From positions 1 to 38,463 of the forward strand of contig CALGBY010000055.1 of assembly GCA_937886445.1 (NCBI GenBank): a stretch of 38,463 nt of DNA, given 5' to 3'. Below are positions 7,196 through 15,049 of the stretch, piece after piece; within the stretch, counting starts at the first letter, position 1; each line of letters opens with the position of its first letter. Position numbers and translations under genes: made by a program. Below the pieces are notes generated by a model. It made no database searches. It saw only the letters and a program-made list of their open reading frames with translations, and was not told where the DNA came from. This stretch comes from an uncultured Clostridia bacterium. Its GTDB lineage: Bacteria; Bacillota; Clostridia; Christensenellales; Aristaeellaceae.

Positions 7196-7948
7196 TTACG
7201 GTAACAGATTCAGGTCTATCCACAAGGCGGGCCGAACGGCGCCAAGGCTGCCGTTGACAGTGATGCCAAAGCTGCCCACGCTGCCAACACTGATGACACC
7301 GGCCGCGCTATAACTGATATCGCCGGGCGAGCGGAGCCACCAGTAACAGGTCGCCTTGCCGTCCACCTGATAACTGCTGCTGGTCCAGGCACCGTTATTG
7401 TCCGCGTACTGCGTGGGCGCGCACATGCGAGCCTTGTCATTCTTAAAGTATTTGTTCACTTCCGTAATGCTCAGCAGGAATACTTTATCCTGCGTGGCAT
7501 TGCCGGGAGCGGTGTTATAATCCGGATTCTTATCCGCGCTCACCGTCACCGTAGGGATCATCTTCTGCTCTTCCGCGCTGAACGCCGCGTTCAGGAACTC
7601 CTCGTTCAGCCACGCGCGCAGCGTGCATTGCTCCCAGGTGATATCAACATATTTTTCGTTATATTTCTTGCAGTCCAGCGCGTACCGGCTGATCACAAGG
7701 GTCCGGTTCTCTCCCGCGTCATGATCCAGCACCAGCCATTCAATGGGCTCCTTCGTGCTGCTGTCGCTCTGGTAATAATTGCCGAAGGTGATATAGCTGC
7801 CCACCGAAAGCGGGGCTTGCGCGTCGGAATACTCTTCCGCCGCCGTTTTTCCATTGGATGTATCCTCCGCGTAGCCGCAAAGGCACACGGCCAGCAGCAC
7901 CAGCAGCACCATTCCCGCCAGCAGCTTCATGCAACGCGGTCTGTTCAT
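7196..7948 (-). CDS. Secreted DUF6273 protein with a hypervariable-type C-terminus
   Basis: 250 residues. A signal peptide (hydrophobic ~8-24, cleavage likely after CGYA) is followed by one DUF6273 domain: VGSYITFGNYYQ, PIEWLVLDHD, TLVISRYALD, TWEQCTLRAWLNEEF, DKVFLLSITEV and the hallmark YWWLRSPG near residue 200, ending with VRPALWIDL. DUF6273 domains are common in surface and secreted proteins of Clostridia; the C-terminal half has the look of a C-type-lectin/FGE fold. No enzyme activity is known. The ATG at 7948 is preferred over 7954 because GGAGG lies 8 bases before it. Positions between WWLRSPG and VRPALW behave like a diversity-generating-retroelement variable region (separate entry). 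The gene is transcribed alone from the promoter at 8005-8033. Confidence 0.85.
   Translation of the reverse strand: MNRPRCMKLLAGMVLLVLLAVCLCGYAEDTSNGKTAAEEYSDAQAPLSVGSYITFGNYYQSDSSTKEPIEWLVLDHDAGENRTLVISRYALDCKKYNEKYVDITWEQCTLRAWLNEEFLNAAFSAEEQKMIPTVTVSADKNPDYNTAPGNATQDKVFLLSITEVNKYFKNDKARMCAPTQYADNNGAWTSSSYQVDGKATCYWWLRSPGDISYSAAGVISVGSVGSFGITVNGSLGAVRPALWIDLNLLP
7238..7321 (-). other. Candidate diversity-generating-retroelement variable region (VR)
   Basis: The segment encodes DISYS-AA-G-V-ISV-G-S-V-GSF-G-IT-V-NGSL-G-A between WWLRSPG and VRPALW. The framework residues (AA, V, G, V, G, V, G, V) match the spacing seen in other DUF6273 C-termini. All twenty residues at the in-between positions are encoded by NNY codons (9 end in T, 11 in C), as expected if AAY codons in a template were randomised at their adenines. 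At the same positions the other DUF6273 gene (9584-11569) has ATG, GAG and GCA codons and lacks this pattern. No template repeat or reverse transcriptase is in the window, so a remote or lost retroelement is implied. Confidence 0.55.
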
Positions 7949-8004
7949 TCTCATTTCCTCCCGTTTTGTCTCATGTTTTCCGTATATGGAGATCTTCAGG
8001 TATC

Positions 8005-8033
8005 ATTATATCACAGCTTCCGTGCGTATACAA
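8005..8033 (-). promoter_or_regulatory. Promoter of the DUF6273 gene
   Basis: Minus strand: TTGTAT (8033-8028), 17-base spacer, TATAAT (8010-8005) with an extended TGn before the -10. It lies about 57 bases before the chosen ATG. Confidence 0.7.
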
Positions 8034-8121
8034 CCATTAATGAAAAAACCGCAACGCGTTTTTATGAAAGCATTTACTCCCTGTTATCCGGTTTTATTTT
8101 TGTCTTTTCCCCGGGATAGGC

Positions 8122-8151
8122 TTGCGAAGCCGTATTTGTGTTTACTATAAT
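8122..8151 (+). promoter_or_regulatory. Promoter of lysA with downstream inverted repeat
   Basis: TTGCGA (8122-8127), 18-base spacer, perfect TATAAT (8146-8151). Just after the expected start point a 7-bp inverted repeat CACGCGG/CCGCGTG (8157-8163 with 8170-8176) could be an operator or 5'-UTR hairpin. The leader is too short for a lysine riboswitch. Confidence 0.7.
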
Positions 8152-8199
8152 AGTCACACGCGGATTTTCCCGCGTGAAATACAGAAACGGAGCGTATTT

Positions 8200-9435
8200 A
8201 TGCCAAATTTTTCTCTTCCGGACAGTGTATTTGAACATGCGGCGGCGCTTTACCCCACCCCCTTCCATCTTTACGATGAAAACGGCATCCGGGAACGCGC
8301 GCGGGCGCTGAACGGCGCCTTTGCCTGGGCTCCGGATTTTACGGAATATTTTGCCGTAAAAGCCCTGCCCAATCCGCGTATCATGGAGATCCTGCACGAT
8401 GAAGGCTGCGGGGCGGATTGCTCCAGCCTGTGTGAGCTGCTGCTCGCGGAAAAGATCGGCCTTTCCGGAAAGGAGATCATGTTTTCTTCAAACGCGATGC
8501 CGGAGGAGGAATTCCAAAAGGCGCGCGAAATGAACGCGTACATCAATCTGGATGATATCACTGATATCGACACGCTCGCCGCCTGCGGCGAAATGCCCGA
8601 AACGGTGTGTGTGCGCTTCAATCCGGGCGGGGCATTCTCTCTGGGCAACAGCGTGATGGGGCAGCCGGGCGAAGCCAAATACGGCTGGACGCGGGATCAG
8701 CTTCCCGTGGGTCTTTCCCGCCTGCGCGCCCTCGGTGTGCGCCGTTTTGCCCTGCATGCCTTCCTGGCCAGCAGCACGACCGACAGCAGCTATTACCCCA
8801 CCCTTGCCGGCATTCTTTTCCGGCTGGGAAAGGATCTGGAAAAGCAATGCGGCCTGGAGCTCGCGTTTATCAACCTCTCCGGCGGCATCGGCATCCCCTA
8901 CCTGCCGGATGAAAAGGATACCGATATCGCGGCAGTGGGCGAGCAGGTGAAAAAGCAGTATCTGAAGGTGCTGGGCAGCCCGGCGGATGCCGGCGTGAGC
9001 ATCAAAACAGAGCTGGGCCGCTACATGACCGGCCCCTACGGCTGGCTGGTCTCCCGTGCCGTGCATGAAAAACGCATTTATAAGGATTATATCGGTCTGG
9101 ACGCCTGCGCTTCCAACCTGATGCGTCCCGCCATGTACGGTGCCTACCATCACATCCATGTGTGTGGAAAAAGAGACGCCGTGTGCGATCACACCTACGA
9201 TATCACCGGCAGCCTGTGTGAAAACAACGATAAATTCGCCATTGACCGTGTGCTGCCCGAGATTGAAAAGAACGATCTTGTCATCATCCATGATACCGGC
9301 GCTCACGGCTTCGCGATGGGCTACCAGTACAACGGCCGCCTGCGCAGTGCCGAGATCCTTTATACAAAGAACGGCGATTTCAAAATGATCCGCCGCGCCG
9401 AGACCCCGGAGGACTATTTTTCAACGCTGCTGTGA
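8200..9435 (+). CDS. lysA: Diaminopimelate decarboxylase
   Basis: 411 residues, fold-type III PLP enzyme that converts meso-diaminopimelate to L-lysine. Lys54 in YFAVKALPNP is the PLP Schiff-base lysine. LSGGIGIPY (227-234) is the phosphate-binding glycine loop, ELGRYMTGPYGWLV (271-284) carries the substrate Arg274, and GSLCENND (337-344) holds the active-site Cys340-Glu341 pair supplied across the dimer. HDTGAHGFAMGYQYNG follows. CENND replaces the usual CESSD, a mild divergence; a carboxynorspermidine-type decarboxylase is less likely because of length and the ELGRY motif. The ATG at 8200 follows a GGAG site and the family's N-terminus begins here. Monocistronic, between its own promoter and a strong terminator. 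Confidence 0.9.
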   Translation: MPNFSLPDSVFEHAAALYPTPFHLYDENGIRERARALNGAFAWAPDFTEYFAVKALPNPRIMEILHDEGCGADCSSLCELLLAEKIGLSGKEIMFSSNAMPEEEFQKAREMNAYINLDDITDIDTLAACGEMPETVCVRFNPGGAFSLGNSVMGQPGEAKYGWTRDQLPVGLSRLRALGVRRFALHAFLASSTTDSSYYPTLAGILFRLGKDLEKQCGLELAFINLSGGIGIPYLPDEKDTDIAAVGEQVKKQYLKVLGSPADAGVSIKTELGRYMTGPYGWLVSRAVHEKRIYKDYIGLDACASNLMRPAMYGAYHHIHVCGKRDAVCDHTYDITGSLCENNDKFAIDRVLPEIEKNDLVIIHDTGAHGFAMGYQYNGRLRSAEILYTKNGDFKMIRRAETPEDYFSTLL

Positions 9436-9464
9436 TGCGGCAATGATCCGCCGCAAAGCGGCAA

Positions 9465-9512
9465 AAAAAGTGAGTGAAAAGCCGTTGGTATACGGCGGTT
9501 CACTCACTTTTT
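9465..9512. terminator. Bidirectional terminator between lysA and the coiled-coil gene
   Basis: A 14-bp perfect outer stem (9465-9478 with 9499-9512) that includes flanking A5/T5 tracts, plus an inner GCCGT/ACGGC helix. A-run upstream and T-run downstream allow use on both strands, fitting the convergent genes lysA (+) and the stalk protein (-). Confidence 0.9.
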
Positions 9513-9583
9513 GTTATGGTATTCCGCAGGAATCGGCCGCGGTCCGCGGCAGCCTCTGCACGAGTCCGGTCATCTTTCAGCCA

Positions 9584-11569
9584 TCAGTAACGGAACCCTT
9601 CCGCGGCTGTATCCACCCACATTGCCGGGCGGACAGCAACATGCCCGTAATCCACAGATACGCTGTTGATGATGCCGGAGGTATATATATCGGCGGCACA
9701 GTCTGCCTCCATCCCGGCGCTCCTCAGCCACCAGCGTACATATCCGGTGCTGCGGTCACAAACGATCCCCGTCGCGCGCAGGGCGGCTGTGGGCAGGCAC
9801 ACACGATCCTGAGAGCGGTCAAAATAGCGCAGTATTTCGGCATAGTTCAGGCAGAATGCCTTATCCATACAGGACGCGCCGTTATCACGGATATACGCTT
9901 TATAGCCGGTATCCGGTCCGTTATCGGTAAAGGTATCCTGTATGGCCGCCTGCTCATTTTCGGTAAAGGCTGTTTCAATAAAGGTGCTGTTCAGCCATTC
10001 GCGCAGATAGGAATGCTCCCATGTCACGCTTTCCTTGCGCAGAGAGAACGGCACCTTCTCCAAAGCGTAGCGTGAAATGATCAGGGCCTTGTTTTTCTGA
10101 ACAGCCAGAACGGTCCACTCAATGTTTTCCGGGCCGTTATCACGGTTTCCGTCCTGTTCCCAGCGGCCGAAGATCACGGTATCACCGGGCGCGATATTGA
10201 TCGCGTTGCGTGCTTCATATTCCGCTGCCGCCGCCTCGCTTGAAGTGAGCCGTTCCTCATGCTGCGCGGAAGCAGCCTGCAATTCCGTCAAGGCCGCGGT
10301 AAGGGCCGCGTTTTCCTGACGAAGATCCGACAGTTCCTGCTCCATTCCGGCACGAAGCGCGGAATCGGCTGCTTCGGCCTCCGCCTTTACGCCTGCCACT
10401 TTGCTTTCGGTATCGGCAGCCAGCGCCTGCACCGCAGCAGCGGCTTCGTTCTTCGCAGCCGCCACCCTGCTTTCGGTATCGGCAGCCAGTGCCTGCACCG
10501 CGGCAGCGGCTTCATCCTTTGCGGACGACACCTTGCTTTCGGTATCGGCAGCCAGCGCCTGCACCGCAGATGCGGCTTCATCCTTTGCGGAGGCCACCTT
10601 GCTTTCGGTATCGGCAGCCAGTGCCTGCACCGCCGCGGAGGTCTCATTCTTTACAGCCGCCACTTTGCTTTCTGTATCAACAGCCAGTGCCTGCACCGCT
10701 GCGGCGGCTTCGTTCTTTGCGGACGCCACTTTGCTCTCGGTATCAGCAGCCAGCGCCTGCACCGCGGCAGCGGCTTCGTTCATTACAGCCGCCACTTTGC
10801 TTTCGGTATCGGCAGCCAGCGCCTGCACCGCGGCAGCGGCTTCGTTCTTTGCGAACGCCACTCTGCTCTCGGTATCAGCAGCCAGCGCCTGCACCGCGGC
10901 GGCGGCTTCGTTCTTTGCGAACGCCAATTTGCTTTCGGTATCGGCAGCCAGCGCCTGCACCGCGGCGGCGGCTTCGTTCTTTGCGGACGCTACCTTGCTC
11001 GCGGTATCTGCGGCCACTGTCTGCACAGATGTAACGACCGTCGCCCTCGCGGACGCGTCCTTGCTTTGGGCATCATCGGCCAGCGCCTGTACGGAAGCCG
11101 CAGCTTCGGCCTTCGCGGCCTCTACCCTGCTCGCGGTATCTGCGGCCAGCGCCTGCACGGATGCCGCGGCTTCGGCCTTCGCTGCCTCCATCCTGCTCGC
11201 GGTATCTGCGGCCAGTGCCTGCACGGACGCCGCGGCTTCGGCCTTCGCGGCCTCCACCCTGCTCGCGGTATCTGCGGCCAGCGCCTGCACGGACGCCGCG
11301 GCTTCGACCTTCGCTGCCTCCATCCTGCTCGCGGTATCGGCAGCAAGCGCGCTCACAGAAGCGCCCGTCTGCTCATCCGCGAGGCGCAGCTCCGTGATAT
11401 CCTCGGATACCAACCGGTCGATCCGTTCATCCAGATCTTTTTTGCTCTTGAACAGGATCACGCCGAATACGCATTCTGCGATCAGCAGTACCGCCAGCAC
11501 TGCCGCGATCACGATTCGGAATTTTCCGCTGTTTTTTACTTCAGGCTTGTTTTCGCTTGGATCCATCAT
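9584..11569 (-). CDS. Membrane-anchored coiled-coil stalk protein with DUF6273 head
   Basis: 661 residues. A short charged N-terminus and one transmembrane helix (~17-40, IVIAAVLAVLLIAECVFGVIL) give an N-in, type II topology. Residues 70-399 are fifteen near-identical 22-residue repeats with consensus AAVQALAADTESKVASAKNE, then a degenerate sixteenth and more coiled coil to ~450. Residues ~455-655 form a DUF6273 domain (TVIFGRWEQDG, IEWTVLAVQ, ALIISRYALE, TWEHSYLREWLNSTF, WWLRSAG, VRPAMWVD). The protein probably displays the DUF6273 head on a long alanine-rich helical rod outside the membrane. Twenty-two residues equal two hendecads or three heptads plus one, so an unusual superhelix is possible. 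The C-terminus lacks the NNY codon pattern seen in the gene at 7196-7948. Start: ATGATG after GAGGAA. It has a promoter at 11631-11659. Confidence 0.88.
   Translation of the reverse strand: MMDPSENKPEVKNSGKFRIVIAAVLAVLLIAECVFGVILFKSKKDLDERIDRLVSEDITELRLADEQTGASVSALAADTASRMEAAKVEAAASVQALAADTASRVEAAKAEAAASVQALAADTASRMEAAKAEAAASVQALAADTASRVEAAKAEAAASVQALADDAQSKDASARATVVTSVQTVAADTASKVASAKNEAAAAVQALAADTESKLAFAKNEAAAAVQALAADTESRVAFAKNEAAAAVQALAADTESKVAAVMNEAAAAVQALAADTESKVASAKNEAAAAVQALAVDTESKVAAVKNETSAAVQALAADTESKVASAKDEAASAVQALAADTESKVSSAKDEAAAAVQALAADTESRVAAAKNEAAAAVQALAADTESKVAGVKAEAEAADSALRAGMEQELSDLRQENAALTAALTELQAASAQHEERLTSSEAAAAEYEARNAINIAPGDTVIFGRWEQDGNRDNGPENIEWTVLAVQKNKALIISRYALEKVPFSLRKESVTWEHSYLREWLNSTFIETAFTENEQAAIQDTFTDNGPDTGYKAYIRDNGASCMDKAFCLNYAEILRYFDRSQDRVCLPTAALRATGIVCDRSTGYVRWWLRSAGMEADCAADIYTSGIINSVSVDYGHVAVRPAMWVDTAAEGFRY
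10373..11362 (-). repeat. Tandem 66-bp coding repeats (15 copies)
   Basis: DNA encoding the 22-residue repeats of the stalk protein. Copies fall into two blocks: the first four encode the AASVQALAADTASR type, and copies seven to fifteen the AAVQALAADTESK type; copies five and six are divergent and separate the blocks. The high nucleotide identity within blocks suggests recent amplification and likely copy-number variation between strains. Confidence 0.9.
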
Positions 11570-11630
11570 ATTGTTTCCTCATCAGTCGGTCCGGGTATAG
11601 GAAGAACGGTGCGGAAAACCTGTTTTCTCC

Positions 11631-11659
11631 ATATTAAAATATTCCTGATCACAAGTCAA
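11631..11659 (-). promoter_or_regulatory. Promoter of the stalk-protein gene
   Basis: Minus strand TTGACT (11659-11654), 17-base spacer, TAATAT (11636-11631), about 62 bases before the start codon. Confidence 0.65.
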
Positions 11660-12060
11660 GCAAAAAATCATTTTTTTCACGACCCTGCTTTGTTTCTGAT
11701 ATGTACGACCCGTATCAAGAAGAAAACAAGCTCACTATGTAAACATTATTCAACTGTCCGGAAGCATCAGGAGAAGGCTACAGAAAACAATTCCCAGCAT
11801 TGGCCACTCTGACGCATGTAAATTCGGGAATCTCTTTTCGGCGAAACAGTGGAATATATGTTGCTATGGCAAAACCAAGTGCTGCATGAAGCCATATGGA
11901 CTTCACTGACAGAGTCTTCATCCCTCTCCGCGTATCCCGGTGCCTATATCGCCCTGTGAGATAGGGCGTACTTCTCTGTACTTACTGCGGTTCGCCCGTT
12001 CTCCGGATACGCTTTGTCCGCTTCTGCATACTGTTTCGTTCTGCCTTTGTTTGCATATGA
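11660..12060. other. Gene-free stretch
   Basis: About 400 bases between the stalk gene's promoter and the metQ terminator. Base composition is lower in GC than the neighbours in the first half. A short hairpin CGCCCT/AGGGCG lies near 11950-11968. Open frames are short and lack ribosome sites; I see no supported gene, RNA or mobile element. Confidence 0.45.
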
Positions 12061-12064
12061 AAAG

Positions 12065-12113
12065 CTCCCTTCACGGGACAGCATTTTCTATACTGTCTCT
12101 CATGAAGGGAGCC
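12065..12113 (-). terminator. Terminator of the metNIQ operon
   Basis: A long hairpin: 10-bp outer stem (12065-12074 with 12104-12113) continued by an inner GACAG/CTGTC helix. Four T follow on the minus strand. It lies 40 bases after the metQ stop. Confidence 0.85.
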
Positions 12114-12152
12114 GGTCAGGCCTTTACAGCCTCATTGCTTTTTCTGAACGGA

Positions 12153-12968
12153 TCACTCGGCAGCGGGAACAGTGAAGGTGGGAATGAAGCCGCGCTCGAC
12201 GATCAGATCATACACCTTCTGGGTGTAGATGCACTGCTCGAGAGCCTTGACGAAATCAGCCTCGGCGTTTTCGGGCTTTACGGCAAACAGGTTCACATAG
12301 CTCTCAGCGGCCAGACTGCCGGGCTGCTCAAAGTATACGGCATCCGTATTGGGGTTCAGATTGTTCAGAGCGGCATTGTTGCCGTTGATCACGGCGAAGG
12401 CCACATCATCGCGCAGGGAGGGAGCCAGCTCAGCATTGACATCACGGAACTCCAGCCCCAGAGGATTGATAACATCATACTTGGTCACGATGCTCTCCAG
12501 CGTGGTGCCTTCGGGCAGTTCCACCAGACCGGCATCAGCCAGCAGGATGAAGGCGCGGGTCATGTTGGTGGGATCGTTGGGGATGGCGATCTCATCACCG
12601 GCGGTCAGCTCATCAAAAGTGGTCTTGGTACCGGCATAGATGCCCAGAGGCTCAAAATGGGTGGGGATCACGCCTACCAGCTGATCAGCCTCGCCGACGG
12701 AGGCGTTGTAACCGGCCAGATAAGGGATATGCTGGAAGAAGTTGGTGTCCACATCGCCGCTGGAGGTGGCGGGGTTTTCCACCACATAGTCGGTTACGAT
12801 CTGCAGATCAAGCTCATAACCGAGAGCCAGAAGATCGTCACGGATCAGTTCAAGCACCTCAGCGTGGGGGCTGGGAGTGGCGATCACGGAAATGGTGCCT
12901 TCGGCAAGGACGGCGGTGCAGCTGAAAACGAGTACAGCGGAGAGGATCAGGGCGAGCAGTTTCTTCAT
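12153..12968 (-). CDS. metQ: Methionine ABC transporter substrate-binding protein (NlpA/MetQ family)
   Basis: 271 residues, the periplasmic-type binding component of the MetNIQ importer for D/L-methionine. After a signal peptide (residues 1-~22) come TISVIATPSPHAEVLE and GYELDLQIVTDYVVENPATSSGDVDTNFFQHIPYL, the conserved start of the NlpA fold, then PIGxYAGTKT-like and IAIPNDPTNMTRAF. The lipobox is atypical (VFSC, Cys17, with Phe at -2), so lipidation is likely but not certain; cleavage at VLA-E is the alternative. Last gene of the operon, 44 bases after metI, and followed by a strong terminator. Context and the Met-rich leader support methionine as substrate. Confidence 0.93.
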   Translation of the reverse strand: MKKLLALILSAVLVFSCTAVLAEGTISVIATPSPHAEVLELIRDDLLALGYELDLQIVTDYVVENPATSSGDVDTNFFQHIPYLAGYNASVGEADQLVGVIPTHFEPLGIYAGTKTTFDELTAGDEIAIPNDPTNMTRAFILLADAGLVELPEGTTLESIVTKYDVINPLGLEFRDVNAELAPSLRDDVAFAVINGNNAALNNLNPNTDAVYFEQPGSLAAESYVNLFAVKPENAEADFVKALEQCIYTQKVYDLIVERGFIPTFTVPAAE

Positions 12969-13012
12969 GTGGGTTTCCTCCTATTTATTTTAATTTGCCA
13001 GGGAAAACTTGT

Positions 13013-13822
13013 TCAGCGCAGCTTGTGGTTCGTCTTCCTGTTCAGGAAAGTGCCCATTACGGTGATGATCACCACAAGCACCACCAGCATGATGCTGGCC
13101 GCGTACATAATGTCGTATCTGTTCTGATTGAGGCCGTAGGTGATCGCCACAGAGCCCAGACCGCCGCCGGCCGCCGCGCTGGCCATGGCGGTGTAGGAAA
13201 GAATGGTGGTCATGCAGATCGAGAAACCGTTGAGCAGGCTGGGGATCCCTTCGGGGATAAGCACCTTATGAATGATCTGCCAGGTGGTGGAGCCCATGGC
13301 CTGCGCCGCCTCGATCACGCCGGGGTCCACCTCCAGAAAGCTTCCCTCCACGATACGCGCAACGTAGGGGAAAGCACTCACGATCAGGGGGAAGGTGACC
13401 GCCACGGAGCCGGTTTTTTTGCCGACCACTTCCTTGGTGACGGGGAACAGCATAGCCAGCAGGATCAGAAACGGAATGGCACGCATGAAATTGATGACCG
13501 TGCCCAGCACCGTATTGAGTATACGCATGGGGCGGATGCCGTTCTTTCGCGTTACCACCAGCACGATGCCCAGCATCAGGCCGATGATATAGGCGATCAG
13601 TGTGGAAACGATGCTCATGTACAGCGTCTCTCCCAGCGCCGGCCACAGGATGCGCCAGGATTGCATACTGACCTCGCCTGTCGTTCCGAACATCCTGCAG
13701 AAGAAGCTGTAGATGGCATTCACAAAATCATAGATCGGCTGCTGAAGGGTTTTCGTCCAAAGGTCATTGAAAGCATTGAAGGGAGACAGCCAAAGCAGCT
13801 GCCACCAGGACGCGTTTTTCAT
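13013..13822 (-). CDS. metI: Methionine ABC transporter permease
   Basis: 269 residues, about 40 longer at the N-terminus than the usual ~217-230-residue MetI; the extension contains an amphipathic segment and no extra motif. The core has five to six transmembrane helices and the EAA loop (VIEAAQAMGSTTWQIIHKVLIPE near 190-212) that docks on MetN. SMASAAAGGGLGSVAITYG is a conserved MetI block. The ATG overlaps the metN stop by 4 bases (ATGA), so translation is coupled. Confidence 0.94.
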   Translation of the reverse strand: MKNASWWQLLWLSPFNAFNDLWTKTLQQPIYDFVNAIYSFFCRMFGTTGEVSMQSWRILWPALGETLYMSIVSTLIAYIIGLMLGIVLVVTRKNGIRPMRILNTVLGTVINFMRAIPFLILLAMLFPVTKEVVGKKTGSVAVTFPLIVSAFPYVARIVEGSFLEVDPGVIEAAQAMGSTTWQIIHKVLIPEGIPSLLNGFSICMTTILSYTAMASAAAGGGLGSVAITYGLNQNRYDIMYAASIMLVVLVVIITVMGTFLNRKTNHKLR

Positions 13823-14880
13823 CCGGGCAGCACCTCCTCAACTGTCAGCCCCTGATCAAGCAGGTATTGCTTGATCCGGCTGCTCACCTCCGGATCCTCA
13901 GGCAGTTCCAGAATCATCTGACCGAAGCTTCTGCCTCCCAGGCGTTTCATGTCGGCAGACAGGATATTGACATCCACATTGCACTTGCGGACCAGATCGG
14001 ATATGACGGGTTCATTTTGCTTTCCGCCGTCAAACACGATGCGCAAAGCGGGGATCTCCGGTCTGCCGTCATCTTTCACATTCTTGTCCTTCACGATACC
14101 GAACAGGCGCTTTCCCGCCGCCGATTTCGTATGTACGAATACCTCATCGACCGGGCCTTCCTCAACGATATGTCCGCCGTCAATGATGGCGACACGCGTG
14201 CAGATCTGGCGGATAACGGCCATTTCATGCGTGATCACCACCACGGTGATCCCCAGCCTCCTGTTGATATCCTGCAAAAGCTCCAGGATCGACTGCGTGG
14301 TCATGGGATCGAGCGCGCTGGTGGCCTCATCGCACAAAAGCACCTCCGGGTCGCTTGCCAGCGCTCTCGCGATCGCCACACGCTGCTTCTGACCGCCGGA
14401 AAGCTGAGCGGGATAGGCCTTTGCCTTTGCCTCAAGCCCGACCGTTTGAAGCAGCTCCATCGCACGCTGCTTTGCTTTGGCACGGGGCACACCGGCGATC
14501 TCCATGGGATAGCGCACATTTTTCTCCACCGTGCGCTGCATCAGCAGGTTGAACTGCTGGAAGATCATGCACACCTTGCGGCGCATGGTGATCAGCTGTT
14601 TCCTGTTCATCTGCAGCACATCCTGACCGCCGATGAGGATCCTGCCGCCCGTGGGCGTATCAAGGCGGTTGATGCAGCGAATCAGCGTGCTCTTTCCGGC
14701 GCCGCTCATGCCGATGATGCCGTAGATCTCCCCCCGGCGGATGGCCAGATCGATCCCGTTCAGCGCGGTGACCTCACCCTCGGGGGTACTGTATACTTTT
14801 TTCAGCCCCTGCAGCTCTATCAGCACATTTTCATCTGTGCTTTTTCGGGCTGCTTCCTGTTGTGCGGATTCCCTGCTCAA
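13819..14880 (-). CDS. metN: Methionine ABC transporter ATP-binding protein
   Basis: 353 residues, normal MetN length. Walker A GMSGAGKST (57-65), Q-loop MIFQQFNLL, signature LSGGQKQRVAIARAL, Walker B VLLCDEATSALD and H-loop VVITHEM are intact. The C-terminal ~80 residues form the NIL/ACT-like domain that binds methionine and trans-inhibits the transporter. The start is TTG at 14880 with GGGAG 9 bases upstream; no ATG lies close enough in frame. First gene of metN-metI-metQ, with a ~200-base leader holding a Met-rich peptide and a terminator hairpin. Confidence 0.95.
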   Translation of the reverse strand: MSRESAQQEAARKSTDENVLIELQGLKKVYSTPEGEVTALNGIDLAIRRGEIYGIIGMSGAGKSTLIRCINRLDTPTGGRILIGGQDVLQMNRKQLITMRRKVCMIFQQFNLLMQRTVEKNVRYPMEIAGVPRAKAKQRAMELLQTVGLEAKAKAYPAQLSGGQKQRVAIARALASDPEVLLCDEATSALDPMTTQSILELLQDINRRLGITVVVITHEMAVIRQICTRVAIIDGGHIVEEGPVDEVFVHTKSAAGKRLFGIVKDKNVKDDGRPEIPALRIVFDGGKQNEPVISDLVRKCNVDVNILSADMKRLGGRSFGQMILELPEDPEVSSRIKQYLLDQGLTVEEVLPG

Positions 14881-14929
14881 GTTCTTCTGCTCCCTTCAGA
14901 ACAACGGCCGTTTGCCGCTATAAAATAAG

Positions 14930-14949
14930 CCGCTCGCGTTTGCGAGCGG
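14930..14949 (-). terminator. Attenuator terminator in the metNIQ leader
   Basis: Minus strand CCGCTCGC, AAAC loop, GCGAGCGG, then CTTATTTTAT: a compact GC-rich stem with a U-rich tail, ~50 bases upstream of metN and downstream of the leader ORF. The 5' arm and the bases before it (14942-14954) can instead pair with two segments inside the leader ORF (GCGAG at 15016-15012 and GCGTA at 15002-14998), which would prevent termination. Confidence 0.75.
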
Positions 14950-14989
14950 GCGTAACATCAGATAAAAAATATCCCTGCCATGCGGCGCA

Positions 14990-15049
14990 TCACAAAATAC
15001 GCGGGGAAACTCTCGCGCACATGAACATTCGCATCATCATCTTTTTCAC
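14990..15049 (-). CDS. Methionine-rich leader peptide of metNIQ (proposed metL-type attenuator ORF)
   Basis: A 19-codon ORF from GTG (15049) to TGA (14990): MKKMMMRMFMCARVSPRIL. Five internal Met residues fall within positions 4-10. AGGAGG at 15066-15061 gives an 11-base spacing, or 9 if GGAGGGG is used. It lies ~35 bases after the expected transcript start and 40 bases before the terminator stem. By analogy with the trp, his and leu leaders, ribosome stalling at Met codons under methionine or Met-tRNA shortage would expose the antiterminator segments just beyond, while translation to the stop would cover them. The role is inferred; the ORF, SD, promoter and hairpins are seen. Confidence 0.7.
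   Translation of the reverse strand: MKKMMMRMFMCARVSPRIL

Noticed and set aside
7003..8200. Retroelement reverse transcriptase or template repeat near the DUF6273 gene
   Set aside because: No RT motif (YxDD type) or AAC-rich near-copy of the variable region was found anywhere in the window.
10373..11362. CRISPR-like repeat array
   Set aside because: The 66-bp units are head to tail with no unique spacers and are translated as a coiled coil.
10259..11812. Long open frames on the plus strand opposite the stalk protein (about 517 and 399 codons)
   Set aside because: They exist because the 66-bp GC-rich repeats keep several frames open. They have no ribosome site and encode repetitive Cys/Ser/Ala or Arg/His strings, whereas the minus-strand frame has a TM helix, coiled coil and DUF6273 domain.
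11858..11959. 33-codon ORF in the gap before metQ
   Set aside because: No ribosome site, no recognisable motif, and ordinary non-coding composition.
11940..13127. 395-codon plus-strand ORF across metQ
   Set aside because: It is antisense to metQ and metI, whose protein motifs, order and terminator are clear.
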